Shown: positions 15,803 to 24,130, counted from the stretch's first letter. The stretch is 34,396 bases of DNA from an uncultured Clostridia bacterium (GCA_904397185.1 CAJFOL010000030.1:1-34396); one strand, 5' to 3'. The notes: generated from the letters alone by a model not told the origin. A program made the numbers and translations.

Positions 15803-16978
15803 TTATTCTCCTTTTATTGGTCTTGCTTTTATCTTCCCATCAATAAAGTTGATTGTCAAGTCATTATCTTTATTTAATTGTGTAAGGCTTAAAACTGAAA
15901 TATTATTTTGTTCTATCTTCGCATATCCTTGAGATAGTATCTTTTTAGGGTCGATATTTTTTATAGTTGTTTCTATTAATCCTAAGTCATAATATTGCTG
16001 ATTTATAAAACTTTCACAACTATTTAAAAAATCATACTTCTTGTTATTAAAATTATTTTCTTCTTTTACAAGCCTCTTCTCAATAACATTAAACAATTTG
16101 TAATTGATCATATTGAAGGCATTTATATTTTTATTTATGATTTTCTTTACTTCGCTATATAAAAGTTCGAACATACCCCACATTTCTGCACGTTTACCAC
16201 TCAAATCAAAAGTCAATAGTTCTGCCGCCGCTGAAGGTGTTGGAGCCCTTAAGTCACTTACGAAGTCTATTATGGTATAGTCTGTTTCATGTCCAACAGC
16301 CGAGACTATTGGCTTTGGGCAGTTGTAAGTCGCACTTGCCACAACTTCTGTGTTATATGCCCAAAGGTCTTCTAAAGAACCACCACCTCGAGCAACCACT
16401 ATAACATCAATTTTATCATATTTACCCATAACTTCTATTGCATGAGCGATTTCATTTTCTGCATTTAAACCTTGGACTTTAGTGTTATACAAAACGATAT
16501 CGACCATTGGATTACGACGCCAAGCCACATTTTTAATATCTTGAATTACCGCACCTTCTTTAGAAGTTATAACACCTATACGTTTGATTTCACTTGGTAT
16601 TTTTTTCTTATGATGCTCGTCAAAAAGTCCTTCGTGTTGCAGTTTGTCTTTTAATTTTAAAAACTGTTCATATAATTCGCCTAAGCCCACTTTTTCAAGT
16701 TTAATTACATTAAAATTCAATCTGCCACCTTTTATATAATAATTAGGTGAACCTGTCACTATAACTTTATCTCCCTCCTTAATATCAATAAACAGATTAG
16801 GATAAAAAGATACACATGAGAGAGAAGAACTCTCGTCCTTTAACGAAAAATAAAACACATTACGAGACGAACTAATACCAAAAATTTCTCCAACAACTGG
16901 TATGTTGTGGAGAAGTTCTTCGGCATCAAAAATTTGCTTAATGTAGGTATTTAGTTTTGTGACAGTTATTGCTTCCAT
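15803..16978 (-). CDS. xseA: Exodeoxyribonuclease VII large subunit
   Basis: 391 residues, shorter than the roughly 450 of Bacillus and Escherichia; the coiled-coil part before the C-terminus is probably shortened. An N-terminal OB fold (TVTKLNTYIKQIFDAEELL) is followed by the catalytic domain with IGVITSKEGAVIQDI (near 138), VARGGGSLEDLWAYNTE (near 197) and SAVGHETDYTIIDFVSDLRA (near 228). ATG 16978 follows AAAGGAATGT. It lies between nusB and xseB; folD, found here in Bacillus, is absent. Confidence 0.96.
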   Translation of the reverse strand: MEAITVTKLNTYIKQIFDAEELLHNIPVVGEIFGISSSRNVFYFSLKDESSSLSCVSFYPNLFIDIKEGDKVIVTGSPNYYIKGGRLNFNVIKLEKVGLGELYEQFLKLKDKLQHEGLFDEHHKKKIPSEIKRIGVITSKEGAVIQDIKNVAWRRNPMVDIVLYNTKVQGLNAENEIAHAIEVMGKYDKIDVIVVARGGGSLEDLWAYNTEVVASATYNCPKPIVSAVGHETDYTIIDFVSDLRAPTPSAAAELLTFDLSGKRAEMWGMFELLYSEVKKIINKNINAFNMINYKLFNVIEKRLVKEENNFNNKKYDFLNSCESFINQQYYDLGLIETTIKNIDPKKILSQGYAKIEQNNISVLSLTQLNKDNDLTINFIDGKIKARPIKGE

Positions 16979-16986
16979 ACATTCCT

Positions 16987-17385
16987 TTATTCTTCTTTAC
17001 TATTTAAAGATTTTACAATTGTAGATAGCACTCCATTGACAAATTTACCACTATTTTCGGTCGAATATTTTTTTGCAATTTTCACTGCTTCATTTATGAC
17101 TACTTGATAAGGTGTTTTGATATACTTTATTTCCGCTATTGCCTCACAAAGAATAGCGAGGTCAACTTTATAAACCCTATTTAATTCATATCCAACGAGA
17201 TGTGATGATATAATTTCTCTTATTACTTCTTTATGGTCATCATAACATTTGATAATATCATTTGCAAAACTCACATCTTCTTCTTTCTTTAAAGATGCAA
17301 AAAACTCTTCGTCAGTGAAATTATCTTTGACGAAAAGTCTTTCAAAAATCAATTTAAAAGCAAGTTCTCTAGCATCCGCTCTCAT
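16987..17385 (-). CDS. nusB: Transcription antitermination factor NusB
   Basis: 132 residues, all-helical. NusB works with NusE (S10) on rRNA antitermination. The start MRADARELAFKLIFE and the C-terminal pattern YQVVINEAVKIAKKY and SGKFVNGVLS are typical. Its ATG overlaps the TGA of the Asp23-family gene (ATGA), so it is translationally coupled. This linkage is the Bacillus order yqhY-nusB. Confidence 0.96.
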   Translation of the reverse strand: MRADARELAFKLIFERLFVKDNFTDEEFFASLKKEEDVSFANDIIKCYDDHKEVIREIISSHLVGYELNRVYKVDLAILCEAIAEIKYIKTPYQVVINEAVKIAKKYSTENSGKFVNGVLSTIVKSLNSKEE

Positions 17386-17747
17386 TGCATAACCTCATCG
17401 CAAGCAACACCATAAACATGGACATTTATCTTCCCTGGTTTTATTCCCACCATAGTGTTTAAAGAATTTTTTATATTTTCTTGTATTCTATATGCCACAT
17501 CGGGGACACTATAACCAATATATACTCTAACATAGACATCCACGTTTACTACACCATTTGTATCGAATTTGATGCTCACACCCTCATTTTTAGGCTTGCA
17601 TATCTTTTTATAAAAAGGTAGATAATCATTGGTAAGCGATTCTACTCCATTAATCTCTTTTGTAGCAAGATTAATAATAGAGAGAAGTATATCCCTATCT
17701 ATCTCCACCTTTCCTTTCTTTTGCAGAGTTGTATTATTTTTAACCAT
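17382..17747 (-). CDS. Asp23/Gls24 family protein, YqhY-like
   Basis: 121 residues. The DUF322/Asp23 pattern is present: GKVEIDRDILLSIINLATKEINGV near the start, VDVYVRVYIGYSVPDVAYRIQ in the middle and VGIKPGKINVHVYGV near the end. In Bacillus the gene at this place, yqhY, is co-transcribed with accBC and linked to acetyl-CoA carboxylase activity. accBC are absent here, so the partner is open. ATG 17747 follows GTAGGAGAGTACA. Confidence 0.9.
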   Translation of the reverse strand: MVKNNTTLQKKGKVEIDRDILLSIINLATKEINGVESLTNDYLPFYKKICKPKNEGVSIKFDTNGVVNVDVYVRVYIGYSVPDVAYRIQENIKNSLNTMVGIKPGKINVHVYGVACDEVMQ

Positions 17748-17766
17748 TGTACTCTCCTACTTTAGT

Positions 17767-17796
17767 AGTATAGCACATTACAATATCTTTTTGCAA
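17767..17796 (-). promoter_or_regulatory. Promoter of the yqhY-nusB-xseAB unit
   Basis: A -35 box TTGCAA (17796-17791), 18 bases and a -10 box TATACT (17772-17767) lie directly after the spoIIIAH stop. This gives vegetative expression separate from the sporulation operon upstream. Confidence 0.65.
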
Positions 17797-18267
17797 TTAT
17801 TCTACAGGAATAATTTTGATATTTTCAAGGCTTATATTAAGTTGTGATTGGATAATTTCAACTATTTGTGCAACTTCCGCCTCAGTCAATTCGCCTGATT
17901 TAACTACTGCATTAACATCAGTATCAGAGATAGTTACCACACAATCTTCAAAACCTTTTGCCTTTATAAGCCCTTCTACGACAAGTTCTTGTTCCATTTG
18001 CTCTATCAAAGCAAGTTTAGCACTTTCTGCAGTGGCAATCGCTTCCGCTGATGAGGTCTCATTTGCAATTATTGCATCATAATAGAGCATTTCTTGGTCT
18101 CTTGTTGATTCTCTATCAGAGCGATAGGTTTGGAAATAACTTGATGTAGTTGTCGAATTGTTGTTACTATTTGAAACAGAATTGTTAAGCACAACATTTA
18201 AGTATCCAGTCACTCCTAGAAGCAACACCATAACAGCGATAATAATAATTTTTGTTCTCTTTTTCAT
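17797..18267 (-). CDS. spoIIIAH: Stage III sporulation protein AH
   Basis: 156 residues, shorter than the 218 of Bacillus. One N-terminal membrane helix (about 6-28) is followed by a Ser/Asn-rich stretch and a ring-building domain with the family pattern RDQEMLYYDAIIANETSSAE and CVVTISDTDVNAVVKSGEL. In the mother cell membrane it binds forespore SpoIIQ and forms the ring of the feeding channel. ATG 18267 follows AAAGGAGTAGAT. Confidence 0.93.
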   Translation of the reverse strand: MKKRTKIIIIAVMVLLLGVTGYLNVVLNNSVSNSNNNSTTTSSYFQTYRSDRESTRDQEMLYYDAIIANETSSAEAIATAESAKLALIEQMEQELVVEGLIKAKGFEDCVVTISDTDVNAVVKSGELTEAEVAQIVEIIQSQLNISLENIKIIPVE

Positions 18268-18279
18268 ATCTACTCCTTT

Positions 18280-18819
18280 TTAACTTCCTTCAAATATATT
18301 TATCTTTGAACTTTCAATGTTTGTTATAGTCTGAATAATTGATATCATATTCATTTTAACTGAAACATTGTCTGCTCCCTGTGCTACTACCACTATCCCG
18401 CCAATGACTGGATAGATTTCTTCTATTAGTATTGGTTCGCCATCGACCATTACCACATTTGTTGTCGTTACCGTCGTGCCATCAGAGGTTGTCCGTACTT
18501 CTTCCTCGGTTGCATAAACGTACTCAAACCCCTTTTCAAGTGTGACTATAACACTGACTTCGCCTGTTCCTTTTACCTTTGCTAGTACACTCTCTAATTT
18601 ATTTTCAAGATTTGCAACATATTCCTGTGAAGAAGAAATATTTATGCTTAAATTGTCGTCTTCTGTCACTTGGCTGTTGCTACTTGCTGGTTTTAATGAG
18701 ATAAAGTAGATTATAGCAATAATCACTGCTAGTCCAACCGCCAAATATATCTCAATATGTTTTACCTTTTTTATCTTTTCGTATAAGATTTTAAATCGTT
18801 TTTTAAAGTCATCCATCAT
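18280..18819 (-). CDS. spoIIIAG: Stage III sporulation protein AG
   Basis: 179 residues. One N-terminal membrane helix (about 23-42) precedes a domain with LENKLESVLAKVKGTGEVSV and ITLEKGFEYVYA, then PVIGGIVVVAQGADNVSVK, as in SpoIIIAG, whose ring-building motif forms a large ring in the mother cell-forespore channel. Two ATG codons stand in tandem (18819, 18816) after GGGGGAG; the first has the better spacing. It overlaps the end of spoIIIAF by 11 bases. Confidence 0.94.
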   Translation of the reverse strand: MMDDFKKRFKILYEKIKKVKHIEIYLAVGLAVIIAIIYFISLKPASSNSQVTEDDNLSINISSSQEYVANLENKLESVLAKVKGTGEVSVIVTLEKGFEYVYATEEEVRTTSDGTTVTTTNVVMVDGEPILIEEIYPVIGGIVVVAQGADNVSVKMNMISIIQTITNIESSKINIFEGS

Positions 18820-19309
18820 ACAATATACTCCCCCTATCTATTTGCAAATGAGATTGAATTATATCTGTAATATCATCTTTAATCTTTGCTATATTTTTAT
18901 GCTCGGCATTTTCACTTATTACTAAATTTGTAATATCGACAGTAATCGACTCAAATTTCATGGCATTATCAAAAATATCGCAGTCAATATATATTTTTAC
19001 ATTTTCGTAGCCGTGTAACTGTATATCATTCTCAATCTCATCTCTTACTATATTTATTTTATCTAGGTTTAATTGATAGATATAGTCCTCATCAACCGCC
19101 ACATTATCGTAATCGAAAATATTAGAAAAATTAATTTCCTTACCAATTAAATTTGGTATTGGCATAATAATGACAAGTATAATAACAAATGAAAAAATAC
19201 CCTTTATATATCTATTCATTTGTCCGTCTGGTAACATAAGTTCCACTATAACTGATAGACATATAATGCCCGCTATTGACATTATCCATGTTGATATATC
19301 ACCAATCAT
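18809..19309 (-). CDS. spoIIIAF: Stage III sporulation protein AF
   Basis: 166 residues from ATG 19309, chosen because AGGAGG stands six bases before it; the TTG further upstream at 19327 would place that site inside the frame. Two N-terminal membrane helices (about 5-24 and 32-52, with MNRYIKGIFSFVIILVII between them) are followed by a soluble domain with a ring-building-like ending. It is a subunit of the SpoIIIA channel in the mother cell membrane. Confidence 0.92.
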   Translation of the reverse strand: MIGDISTWIMSIAGIICLSVIVELMLPDGQMNRYIKGIFSFVIILVIIMPIPNLIGKEINFSNIFDYDNVAVDEDYIYQLNLDKINIVRDEIENDIQLHGYENVKIYIDCDIFDNAMKFESITVDITNLVISENAEHKNIAKIKDDITDIIQSHLQIDRGSILYDG

Positions 19310-19319
19310 CTTTTGCCTC

Positions 19320-20579
19320 CTATACAATATTTGCCGAGCACATGATAAGTCCTAACATGATAAAATAAATAAATGCTACTCCAATTAACAACACTATTAA
19401 CAGCACCATACTTTTAGAAAGTGAAGAAATAAAGTTTGCAATCTGCTTATTCCCAAGCGGCTCAACAATTCCCGCTATCAATTTTAACGCGAGCATGAAA
19501 AGAATTAACTCAATAAGTGGTGAAAGAATTGTCGCAAGAAGTAAAAATAGCCCTGTTGCACCTATCGCATTTTTAATTAAATTAGACGATAATAGTATCA
19601 ACCCCATCCCATCACTTAAATATGACCCAAGGAGCGGTATATATGACTTGATTGCATACCTTGCGGTCCTTATAGAAATGCCATCTATTGACCCTGCAGT
19701 TATGCCTTGTATTGACAAAAATGCAGTGAAGATTGTAAATATAAGCCCTGTAAGCCATTTAAAAGTACTATTGAAAAAAGATGTGAATTTTTCAAGTTTT
19801 ACATTATTTGATAAATTGGAGACTATGCTAAATACAACTGAGAAAATAAATATTGGTAGAAGTACATAGGTAAATAAGTTCAATATAGTTCCCGTAAGTA
19901 GTGCCATCGCTGGCTGATAGACACTCACCGATGTCGTTCCACCTATAGCCGTTAGAAAAGTTAAAAGTAAAGGAAATATTGCATCCATTTGAGCCTTCAT
20001 AGACTGCAGAGCATTTGTTGTTAAGGATACCATTCTAACTGTTATTGATAGAACCAGCACAACAATTACACCATACGTCACAAAATGAATGATATTAGAA
20101 ATTGATTTACCATTATTGTAGGGCTTTATCCCTTGTATCATACTGCCAATCAGCGAGACCGCAATTATTATTGAAATAATCGGCAATAATGACAGCAAAT
20201 TTTCAAAGAAAATATTTATAAGTGCATCCCACAAACTTGTACCATCTTCAAAATCACCACTTATTAATTTTTGAAGTTTATCTAGGAAACTACTGCCTCC
20301 AAAAATTGCAAGTTCTCCTTCAGTCAGTGCATTTAATATGTCCTCAAAAGAAGAAAAATCTAGGTCTGATAGTTGACTGTCTATCTCGTCCTGGAGTTCC
20401 TGTTCTATATCTTCTGTCGTTTCCTCTTGAGACTGATTATACATAACAGTGCTTTCTGCACTTGATAATCGTCCTGCAGTCGGGCATAACAAGAAAAAAG
20501 CCAAAACGCAGACAATAAATATAAATTTTGTAGGTCTTTTAGCTCTTAAGTTTATTATCTTTTTCTTAAATTTCTTCAT
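19320..20579 (-). CDS. spoIIIAE: Stage III sporulation protein AE
   Basis: 419 residues. A signal-peptide-like N-terminus (hydrophobic stretch about residues 17-35, then GRLSSAES) is followed by an acidic Glu/Asp-rich segment and about seven or eight membrane helices. Segments such as TAIGGTTSVSVYQPAMALLT, GITAGSIDGISIRTARYAIK and YIPLLGSYLSDG are typical of SpoIIIAE. It is a polytopic part of the sporulation channel. Its ATG overlaps the spoIIIAD stop (ATGA). Confidence 0.96.
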   Translation of the reverse strand: MKKFKKKIINLRAKRPTKFIFIVCVLAFFLLCPTAGRLSSAESTVMYNQSQEETTEDIEQELQDEIDSQLSDLDFSSFEDILNALTEGELAIFGGSSFLDKLQKLISGDFEDGTSLWDALINIFFENLLSLLPIISIIIAVSLIGSMIQGIKPYNNGKSISNIIHFVTYGVIVVLVLSITVRMVSLTTNALQSMKAQMDAIFPLLLTFLTAIGGTTSVSVYQPAMALLTGTILNLFTYVLLPIFIFSVVFSIVSNLSNNVKLEKFTSFFNSTFKWLTGLIFTIFTAFLSIQGITAGSIDGISIRTARYAIKSYIPLLGSYLSDGMGLILLSSNLIKNAIGATGLFLLLATILSPLIELILFMLALKLIAGIVEPLGNKQIANFISSLSKSMVLLIVLLIGVAFIYFIMLGLIMCSANIV

Positions 20580-20968
20580 GACGGCAATAACTCCATGATT
20601 ATTTGGAGAATATTTGTAATAATTGGAAGTGCCATCACAAGAATAATTATTTTCCCGCCAAGAAGCACTTTATCACCAAGTCCAGAATTGCCTGTATCTG
20701 AGCATATTCCAGCGGTAAATTCTATTAAATATCCTACCCCTATTATTTTTAAAAGCAATGTGTATAGATTTGAATTAACACCGCTAATGCCTATAATATT
20801 TCTTAAAACTTCAAAGACGTTTGACAAATAATCGACAACCATAAATAAGATTATCAATCCGCCTACTATTGCAATTATTACAGCAAAATCTGCTCGCACA
20901 GGTCTTATTATCATGGTTGCAAGACAGGTAATAAGACCTATTGCTATGATTTTAAAAATTATTTCCAT
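20576..20968 (-). CDS. spoIIIAD: Stage III sporulation protein AD
   Basis: 130 residues and four membrane helices, starting MEIIFKIIAIGLITCLATM. The family pattern ATMIIRPVRADFAVIIAIVGG and YTLLLKIIGVGYLIEFTAGI is present. It resembles SpoIIIAC and export-apparatus membrane proteins of secretion systems. ATG 20968 follows TAGGAGATT. It is six bases after spoIIIAC. Confidence 0.95.
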   Translation of the reverse strand: MEIIFKIIAIGLITCLATMIIRPVRADFAVIIAIVGGLIILFMVVDYLSNVFEVLRNIIGISGVNSNLYTLLLKIIGVGYLIEFTAGICSDTGNSGLGDKVLLGGKIIILVMALPIITNILQIIMELLPS

Positions 20969-20974
20969 AATCTC

Positions 20975-21169
20975 CTAAAAATTAAATATAGTCTTTAATG
21001 TATTAAATAAATCTCCTACCAAATTTAACACCATAATCAGCACAATAATAAGTCCAGCAAGTGTTGCAAGTGTTGAGATTTCATCCTTGCCTGTTTGCTT
21101 TAAAATCTGACCTACAATAGCGGTTAGAAGTCCTATAGCCGCTATTTTAAAAATTACTTCTACTCCCAT
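20975..21169 (-). CDS. spoIIIAC: Stage III sporulation protein AC
   Basis: 64 residues, two membrane helices, with the pattern VIFKIAAIGLLTAIVGQILKQ and KDEISTLATLAGLIIV. The length is standard. It is a small membrane part of the SpoIIIA channel and is homologous to the N-terminal half of SpoIIIAD. ATG 21169 follows TAGGTGAAAT. Confidence 0.95.
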   Translation of the reverse strand: MGVEVIFKIAAIGLLTAIVGQILKQTGKDEISTLATLAGLIIVLIMVLNLVGDLFNTLKTIFNF

Positions 21170-21176
21170 ATTTCAC

Positions 21177-21671
21177 CTAAATAAATATGACGACTACAAT
21201 TAGCCCAACTATCAATCCTAATTTTATCGACAATGCCCCATACTTTTTGTTCTCTTGAGTGGTGGTCGAAACAAGTTCATCAAATCTCATTTGAAAGTTT
21301 TTTATTTCCTTTGATTGACTATCAACGTCACTTCTTCCAAGTGATTTAAAAAATGTAAAAATCAAATCTTTTTCATTGTCTTTCAAAAAATTAATACCTT
21401 TAAATAGACTATCCTTATCAAGAGGGACCTCTTTATCTATAAAGGCAATGTAATTTTTATCAATTCCTTTCAAACTATTTTTATTTTTGTCATCAAGGTT
21501 TAAAAAAATATTTTTTAGCCTTTCTCTTGAATAATTTATTTCTATATCAAATTTTTGACAAAGGTATAATAAAGATTGAAAAAAATTGGCACGTATTTTA
21601 TATTTTTTAGAGAAAGCATAGCCGACAAATGTACAGATACATACTATAATAATTAAAAAAATATACTTCAT
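21177..21671 (-). CDS. spoIIIAB: Stage III sporulation protein AB
   Basis: 164 residues. A short N-terminal membrane helix (about 2-20) and one at the C-terminus (about 148-164) flank a helical soluble part. The family pattern LLYLCQKFDIEINYSRERL and FFKSLGRSDVDSQSKEI is present. It resembles GspF-type platform proteins of secretion systems. ATG 21671 has a weak GGGTG ribosome site. Confidence 0.93.
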   Translation of the reverse strand: MKYIFLIIIVCICTFVGYAFSKKYKIRANFFQSLLYLCQKFDIEINYSRERLKNIFLNLDDKNKNSLKGIDKNYIAFIDKEVPLDKDSLFKGINFLKDNEKDLIFTFFKSLGRSDVDSQSKEIKNFQMRFDELVSTTTQENKKYGALSIKLGLIVGLIVVVIFI

Positions 21672-21683
21672 AATTCACACCCT

Positions 21684-22589
21684 TTAAATCCTAATTCTTG
21701 AAAAATTTTCGTTGTATATCCCTTCCAAAGTACCTGGCCCATTCCTAAGAGACAAAAGAACATATCGCTCAAATAATTTGTTTTGTATAACCTTTTCAAA
21801 ATTTGGCTTATTTAAAAAACTATCAATACTATCACAATGGACAGAGGCAAACACCGTAACACCGCAGTTGATTGCATACTCAACAGCATCCACATCTTCT
21901 TTTTGACCAAGTTCATCAGTAACAATAATATTAGGACTCAATGCTCTTATGCCATTTTCAAAACCCACCTCTTTACGTGCAAAAGATATCTTGTCAGAAA
22001 AATTTCCAATGCTCCCAGATGTTCCTATATCAAGTTCTCCTCGTTCATCTAAAACTAGCACATTGTAAGCAAAATTTCGCTCTGATAGTTGACATATAAA
22101 ATCACGCAAAAAAGTTGTCTTACCACCTCCTGGCGGTGAGAGAACAAGTGTGTTATAAATCTTATTTTCTTCTACTAGATAATCAAATGCCGACAGCGAA
22201 CAATTTTTTATTTCATGTGGCAACCTTATGTTTACACTTGAAAAATTTGTCATCGTCTTTATCTTTCCATTTTCTTCAACAAGGTCTCCGCCTATACCTA
22301 ACCTTATACCACCTTTTGTGACAATGAAACCACGTTTAATCTGTTCATTCACCGAATAAATGGAACATTCACTAGCCCTAAAAATGATATCTTCAATCAT
22401 CACTTTGCTGGCAAACAATGCCTCTTTCAAGTTTGAAGTTATGCCATTATAACCTAAAAATGTACGTTGATTACCAATTAAAAGAACAATAGGTTTTTCC
22501 GCTCTTATTCTAATTTCATTTATAGAATTTAAATTAACTCTTTTTGAAAGTATATTATAAATATCGTCCGATAAAATTTTATCTAACAT
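21684..22589 (-). CDS. spoIIIAA: Stage III sporulation protein AA, ATPase
   Basis: 301 residues. This is the secretion-type ATPase of the sporulation channel. It has NEQIKRGFIVTKGGIRLGIG near residues 81-100, the P-loop LSPPGGGKTTFLRD near 150-163, and the Walker B-like IVTDELGQKEDVDA near 221. ATG 22589 follows GCAAGGAGATGGAGT. It is the first gene of a complete AA to AH operon, which identifies the organism as a potential spore former. Confidence 0.97.
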   Translation of the reverse strand: MLDKILSDDIYNILSKRVNLNSINEIRIRAEKPIVLLIGNQRTFLGYNGITSNLKEALFASKVMIEDIIFRASECSIYSVNEQIKRGFIVTKGGIRLGIGGDLVEENGKIKTMTNFSSVNIRLPHEIKNCSLSAFDYLVEENKIYNTLVLSPPGGGKTTFLRDFICQLSERNFAYNVLVLDERGELDIGTSGSIGNFSDKISFARKEVGFENGIRALSPNIIVTDELGQKEDVDAVEYAINCGVTVFASVHCDSIDSFLNKPNFEKVIQNKLFERYVLLSLRNGPGTLEGIYNENFSRIRI

Positions 22590-22607
22590 ACTCCATCTCC
22601 TTGCATT

Positions 22608-22615
22608 AATCTATG
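22608..22615 (-). promoter_or_regulatory. Candidate sigma-E -10 box for spoIIIA
   Basis: CATAGATT, read on minus, agrees at seven of eight positions with the known sigma-E -10 consensus CATACAHT and stands about 18 bases before ATG 22589. No convincing -35 element is seen at the right distance. In Bacillus the operon is driven by sigma-E. Confidence 0.35.
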
Positions 22616-22663
22616 AGTGGTAATTTTAATCTTTGCAGTAACGACAAATTAAGTCAAAATTTT

Positions 22664-22692
22664 AAAAAAAAGTCTGACCATATTAGTCAGAC
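22664..22692 (-). terminator. Terminator of the ArsR-like gene
   Basis: GTCTGAC (22692-22686 read on minus) pairs with GTCAGAC (22678-22672) and is followed by eight T on minus. It separates the regulator gene from spoIIIAA. Confidence 0.85.
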
Positions 22693-22711
22693 CTTAATAT
22701 TTTAATTTTAT

Positions 22712-23218
22712 TTAGTTTATCCTATTTATAAGTTTTCCAGCACCCTCAAAAATTAAAATTATACTGCCCATAAATTTTGCCGAGATATGATAAATATCAT
22801 TGTATTTTGCAATAACACCTACCTTTTCAAGATATGAAAGATGATGATAAATCTTACCCGTGGTTGAAAAATTTAATATTTCCATCAAATCTTTAGCAGT
22901 ATACGACTGTTTCATTAACTGTTTGATAATCTCAATACGTTCCACACTTGAAAAGGCATCAATGATATTTGCAAGTTCGGTTGAATCGTATTGCAATATT
23001 TCGTCAATAGTAGAGACATTCGAGCCAAAAATAGAGCCTGTACGTCCGTCTTTAGTCTTATAGTTGCCAGCATAAATAAATCTCCCATTTTCCAAATTCT
23101 TTGGGTCTGTCAAATCTTTATAACCCACTTTTACGACATCTTCCCTGTCTTTGCCTTCTAATGCCAGAATTCTCTTTTCTAGTTCTTCTAGTCTTGTTAC
23201 AATTTTGTTTTCTTCCAT
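22712..23218 (-). CDS. ArsR-like winged-helix regulator with N-terminal coiled coil
   Basis: 168 residues from ATG 23218, chosen for the AAGGAGGTAAGA ribosome site. Residues about 3-25 form a short heptad coiled coil (ENKIVTRLEELEKRILALEG). A middle segment with NGRFIYAGNYKTKDGRTGSI follows, then an ArsR-type winged helix (SSVERIEIIKQLMKQSYTAK, then GKIYHHLSYLEKVGVI). No metal-binding Cys pair is visible, so metal sensing is unlikely. It has its own promoter, a palindromic operator and a terminator, and probably represses itself. It sits between efp and spoIIIAA. Confidence 0.82.
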   Translation of the reverse strand: MEENKIVTRLEELEKRILALEGKDREDVVKVGYKDLTDPKNLENGRFIYAGNYKTKDGRTGSIFGSNVSTIDEILQYDSTELANIIDAFSSVERIEIIKQLMKQSYTAKDLMEILNFSTTGKIYHHLSYLEKVGVIAKYNDIYHISAKFMGSIILIFEGAGKLINRIN

Positions 23219-23244
23219 TCTTACCTCCTTATTATTTATTATTT

Positions 23245-23268
23245 TTACGGAATTACGTATTTCCGTAA
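23245..23268. promoter_or_regulatory. Operator of the ArsR-like gene
   Basis: TTACGGAA and TTCCGTAA are perfect eight-base arms, and the centre contains TACGTA. The site lies just downstream of the -10 box, across the expected transcription start, which is a classic position for autorepression. Confidence 0.65.
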
Positions 23269-23272
23269 TTAC

Positions 23273-23301
23273 ATAATACAATAAAAACAAATACTTGTCA
23301 A
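23273..23301 (-). promoter_or_regulatory. Promoter of the ArsR-like gene
   Basis: A perfect -35 box TTGACA (23301-23296) and a -10 box TATTAT (23278-23273) are 17 bases apart. The palindrome at 23245-23268 starts five bases downstream. Confidence 0.8.
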
Positions 23302-23372
23302 TAGTTTTTATAATTTTTTAAAAAAATATATGAAATTTAGGAAGGGAATATTACATTATTTACCAAAAAAGA

Positions 23373-23402
23373 CCTAATCTAGCAACTAGTTGCTTGATTA
23401 GG
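23373..23402 (-). terminator. Second terminator-like hairpin downstream of efp
   Basis: CCTAATCTAGCAACT and AGTTGCTTGATTAGG form a 15-base stem with one mismatch and a perfect AGCAACTAGTTGCT core. On minus it is followed by TCTTTTTTGG. It lies beyond the main efp terminator and may be a fail-safe or end an unrecognised short transcript. Confidence 0.6.
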
Positions 23403-23433
23403 TAAAAAATACTAAAACTATTTCAAAAACCTA

Positions 23434-23500
23434 CACCCCAATTGTTGACAAAGAGTCAACTATTTTTAAGATTTGCACCCAATTATTGACCAAGAGCCTA
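23434..23500. repeat. Two-copy direct repeat between two terminators
   Basis: CACCCCAATTGTTGACAAAG (start of 23434-23459) is repeated as CACCCAATTATTGACCAAG (start of 23476-23500). The first copy holds a small dyad TTGAC/GTCAA. No gene covers it. Confidence 0.5.
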
Positions 23501-23502
23501 TT

Positions 23503-23537
23503 AAAAAAACACATTGACAAACAATACCAATGTGTTT
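23503..23537 (-). terminator. Terminator of efp
   Basis: AAACACATTG (23507-23516) pairs perfectly with CAATGTGTTT (23528-23537), and on minus the stem ends in seven T. It is about 35 bases past the efp stop. Confidence 0.85.
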
Positions 23538-23569
23538 AGAAATAATCAATTTATGTTTTCAATACCAAT

Positions 23570-24130
23570 TTATTTAACTCTTTCCATATAACTTCCATCA
23601 CGAGTGTCTATTCTTATCTTATCTCCGATATTGATGAATAGTGGAACATTAAGTACATACCCTGTCTCAACCTTTGCTGGTTTTGTTGTCGACTTTGATG
23701 TATCTCCTTGGATACCAGGTTCACAGTCTACAACTTCAAGTTCTACAAAATTTGGTGCATAAACTGCAAATGGGTTGCCCTTATAAAAATACATTGTACA
23801 ATTCTCATTTTCTTTAATAAAGTTGAGTGCATCTTCTACACTTTCTTTATTAAGTGGAATTTGGTCATAAGTTTCAGTATCCATGAAATAGTAAATATCG
23901 CCATCATTATAAAGATAAGTCATTTCTTTCTTTTCAATAACAGCAATTTGAAATTTATCAGATGGATTGAACGTAGTTTCTTTCACTTGACCTGTCATGA
24001 CATTCTTTAATTTTGCCCTTACAAATGGTGAACCTTTTCCTGGTTTAACGTGCAAAAATTCTACTACAGAATATACGGCACCATCCCATTCAAAAGTTGT
24101 CCCTTTTCTAAAATCTCCTGCAAATACCAT
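23570..24130 (-). CDS. efp: Translation elongation factor P
   Basis: 186 residues, normal length, three beta-barrel domains. EF-P relieves ribosomes stalled on polyproline. The tip loop [17 protein letters not shown] (about residues 27-43) carries the conserved Lys that is modified in many bacteria, and the C-terminal domain ends with [22 protein letters not shown] 24130 follows AAGGAGATTATT. It is near spoIIIAA as in Bacillus, and 52 bases after the endonuclease IV-like gene. Confidence 0.98.
   Translation of the reverse strand: MVFAGDFRKGTTFEWDGAVYSVVEFLHVKPGKGSPFVRAKLKNVMTGQVKETTFNPSDKFQIAVIEKKEMTYLYNDGDIYYFMDTETYDQIPLNKESVEDALNFIKENENCTMYFYKGNPFAVYAPNFVELEVVDCEPGIQGDTSKSTTKPAKVETGYVLNVPLFINIGDKIRIDTRDGSYMERVK

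Noticed and set aside
23434-23500. The two-copy repeat as a CRISPR array
   Set aside because: Only two imperfect copies, a spacer of about 16 bases, and no cas genes nearby.
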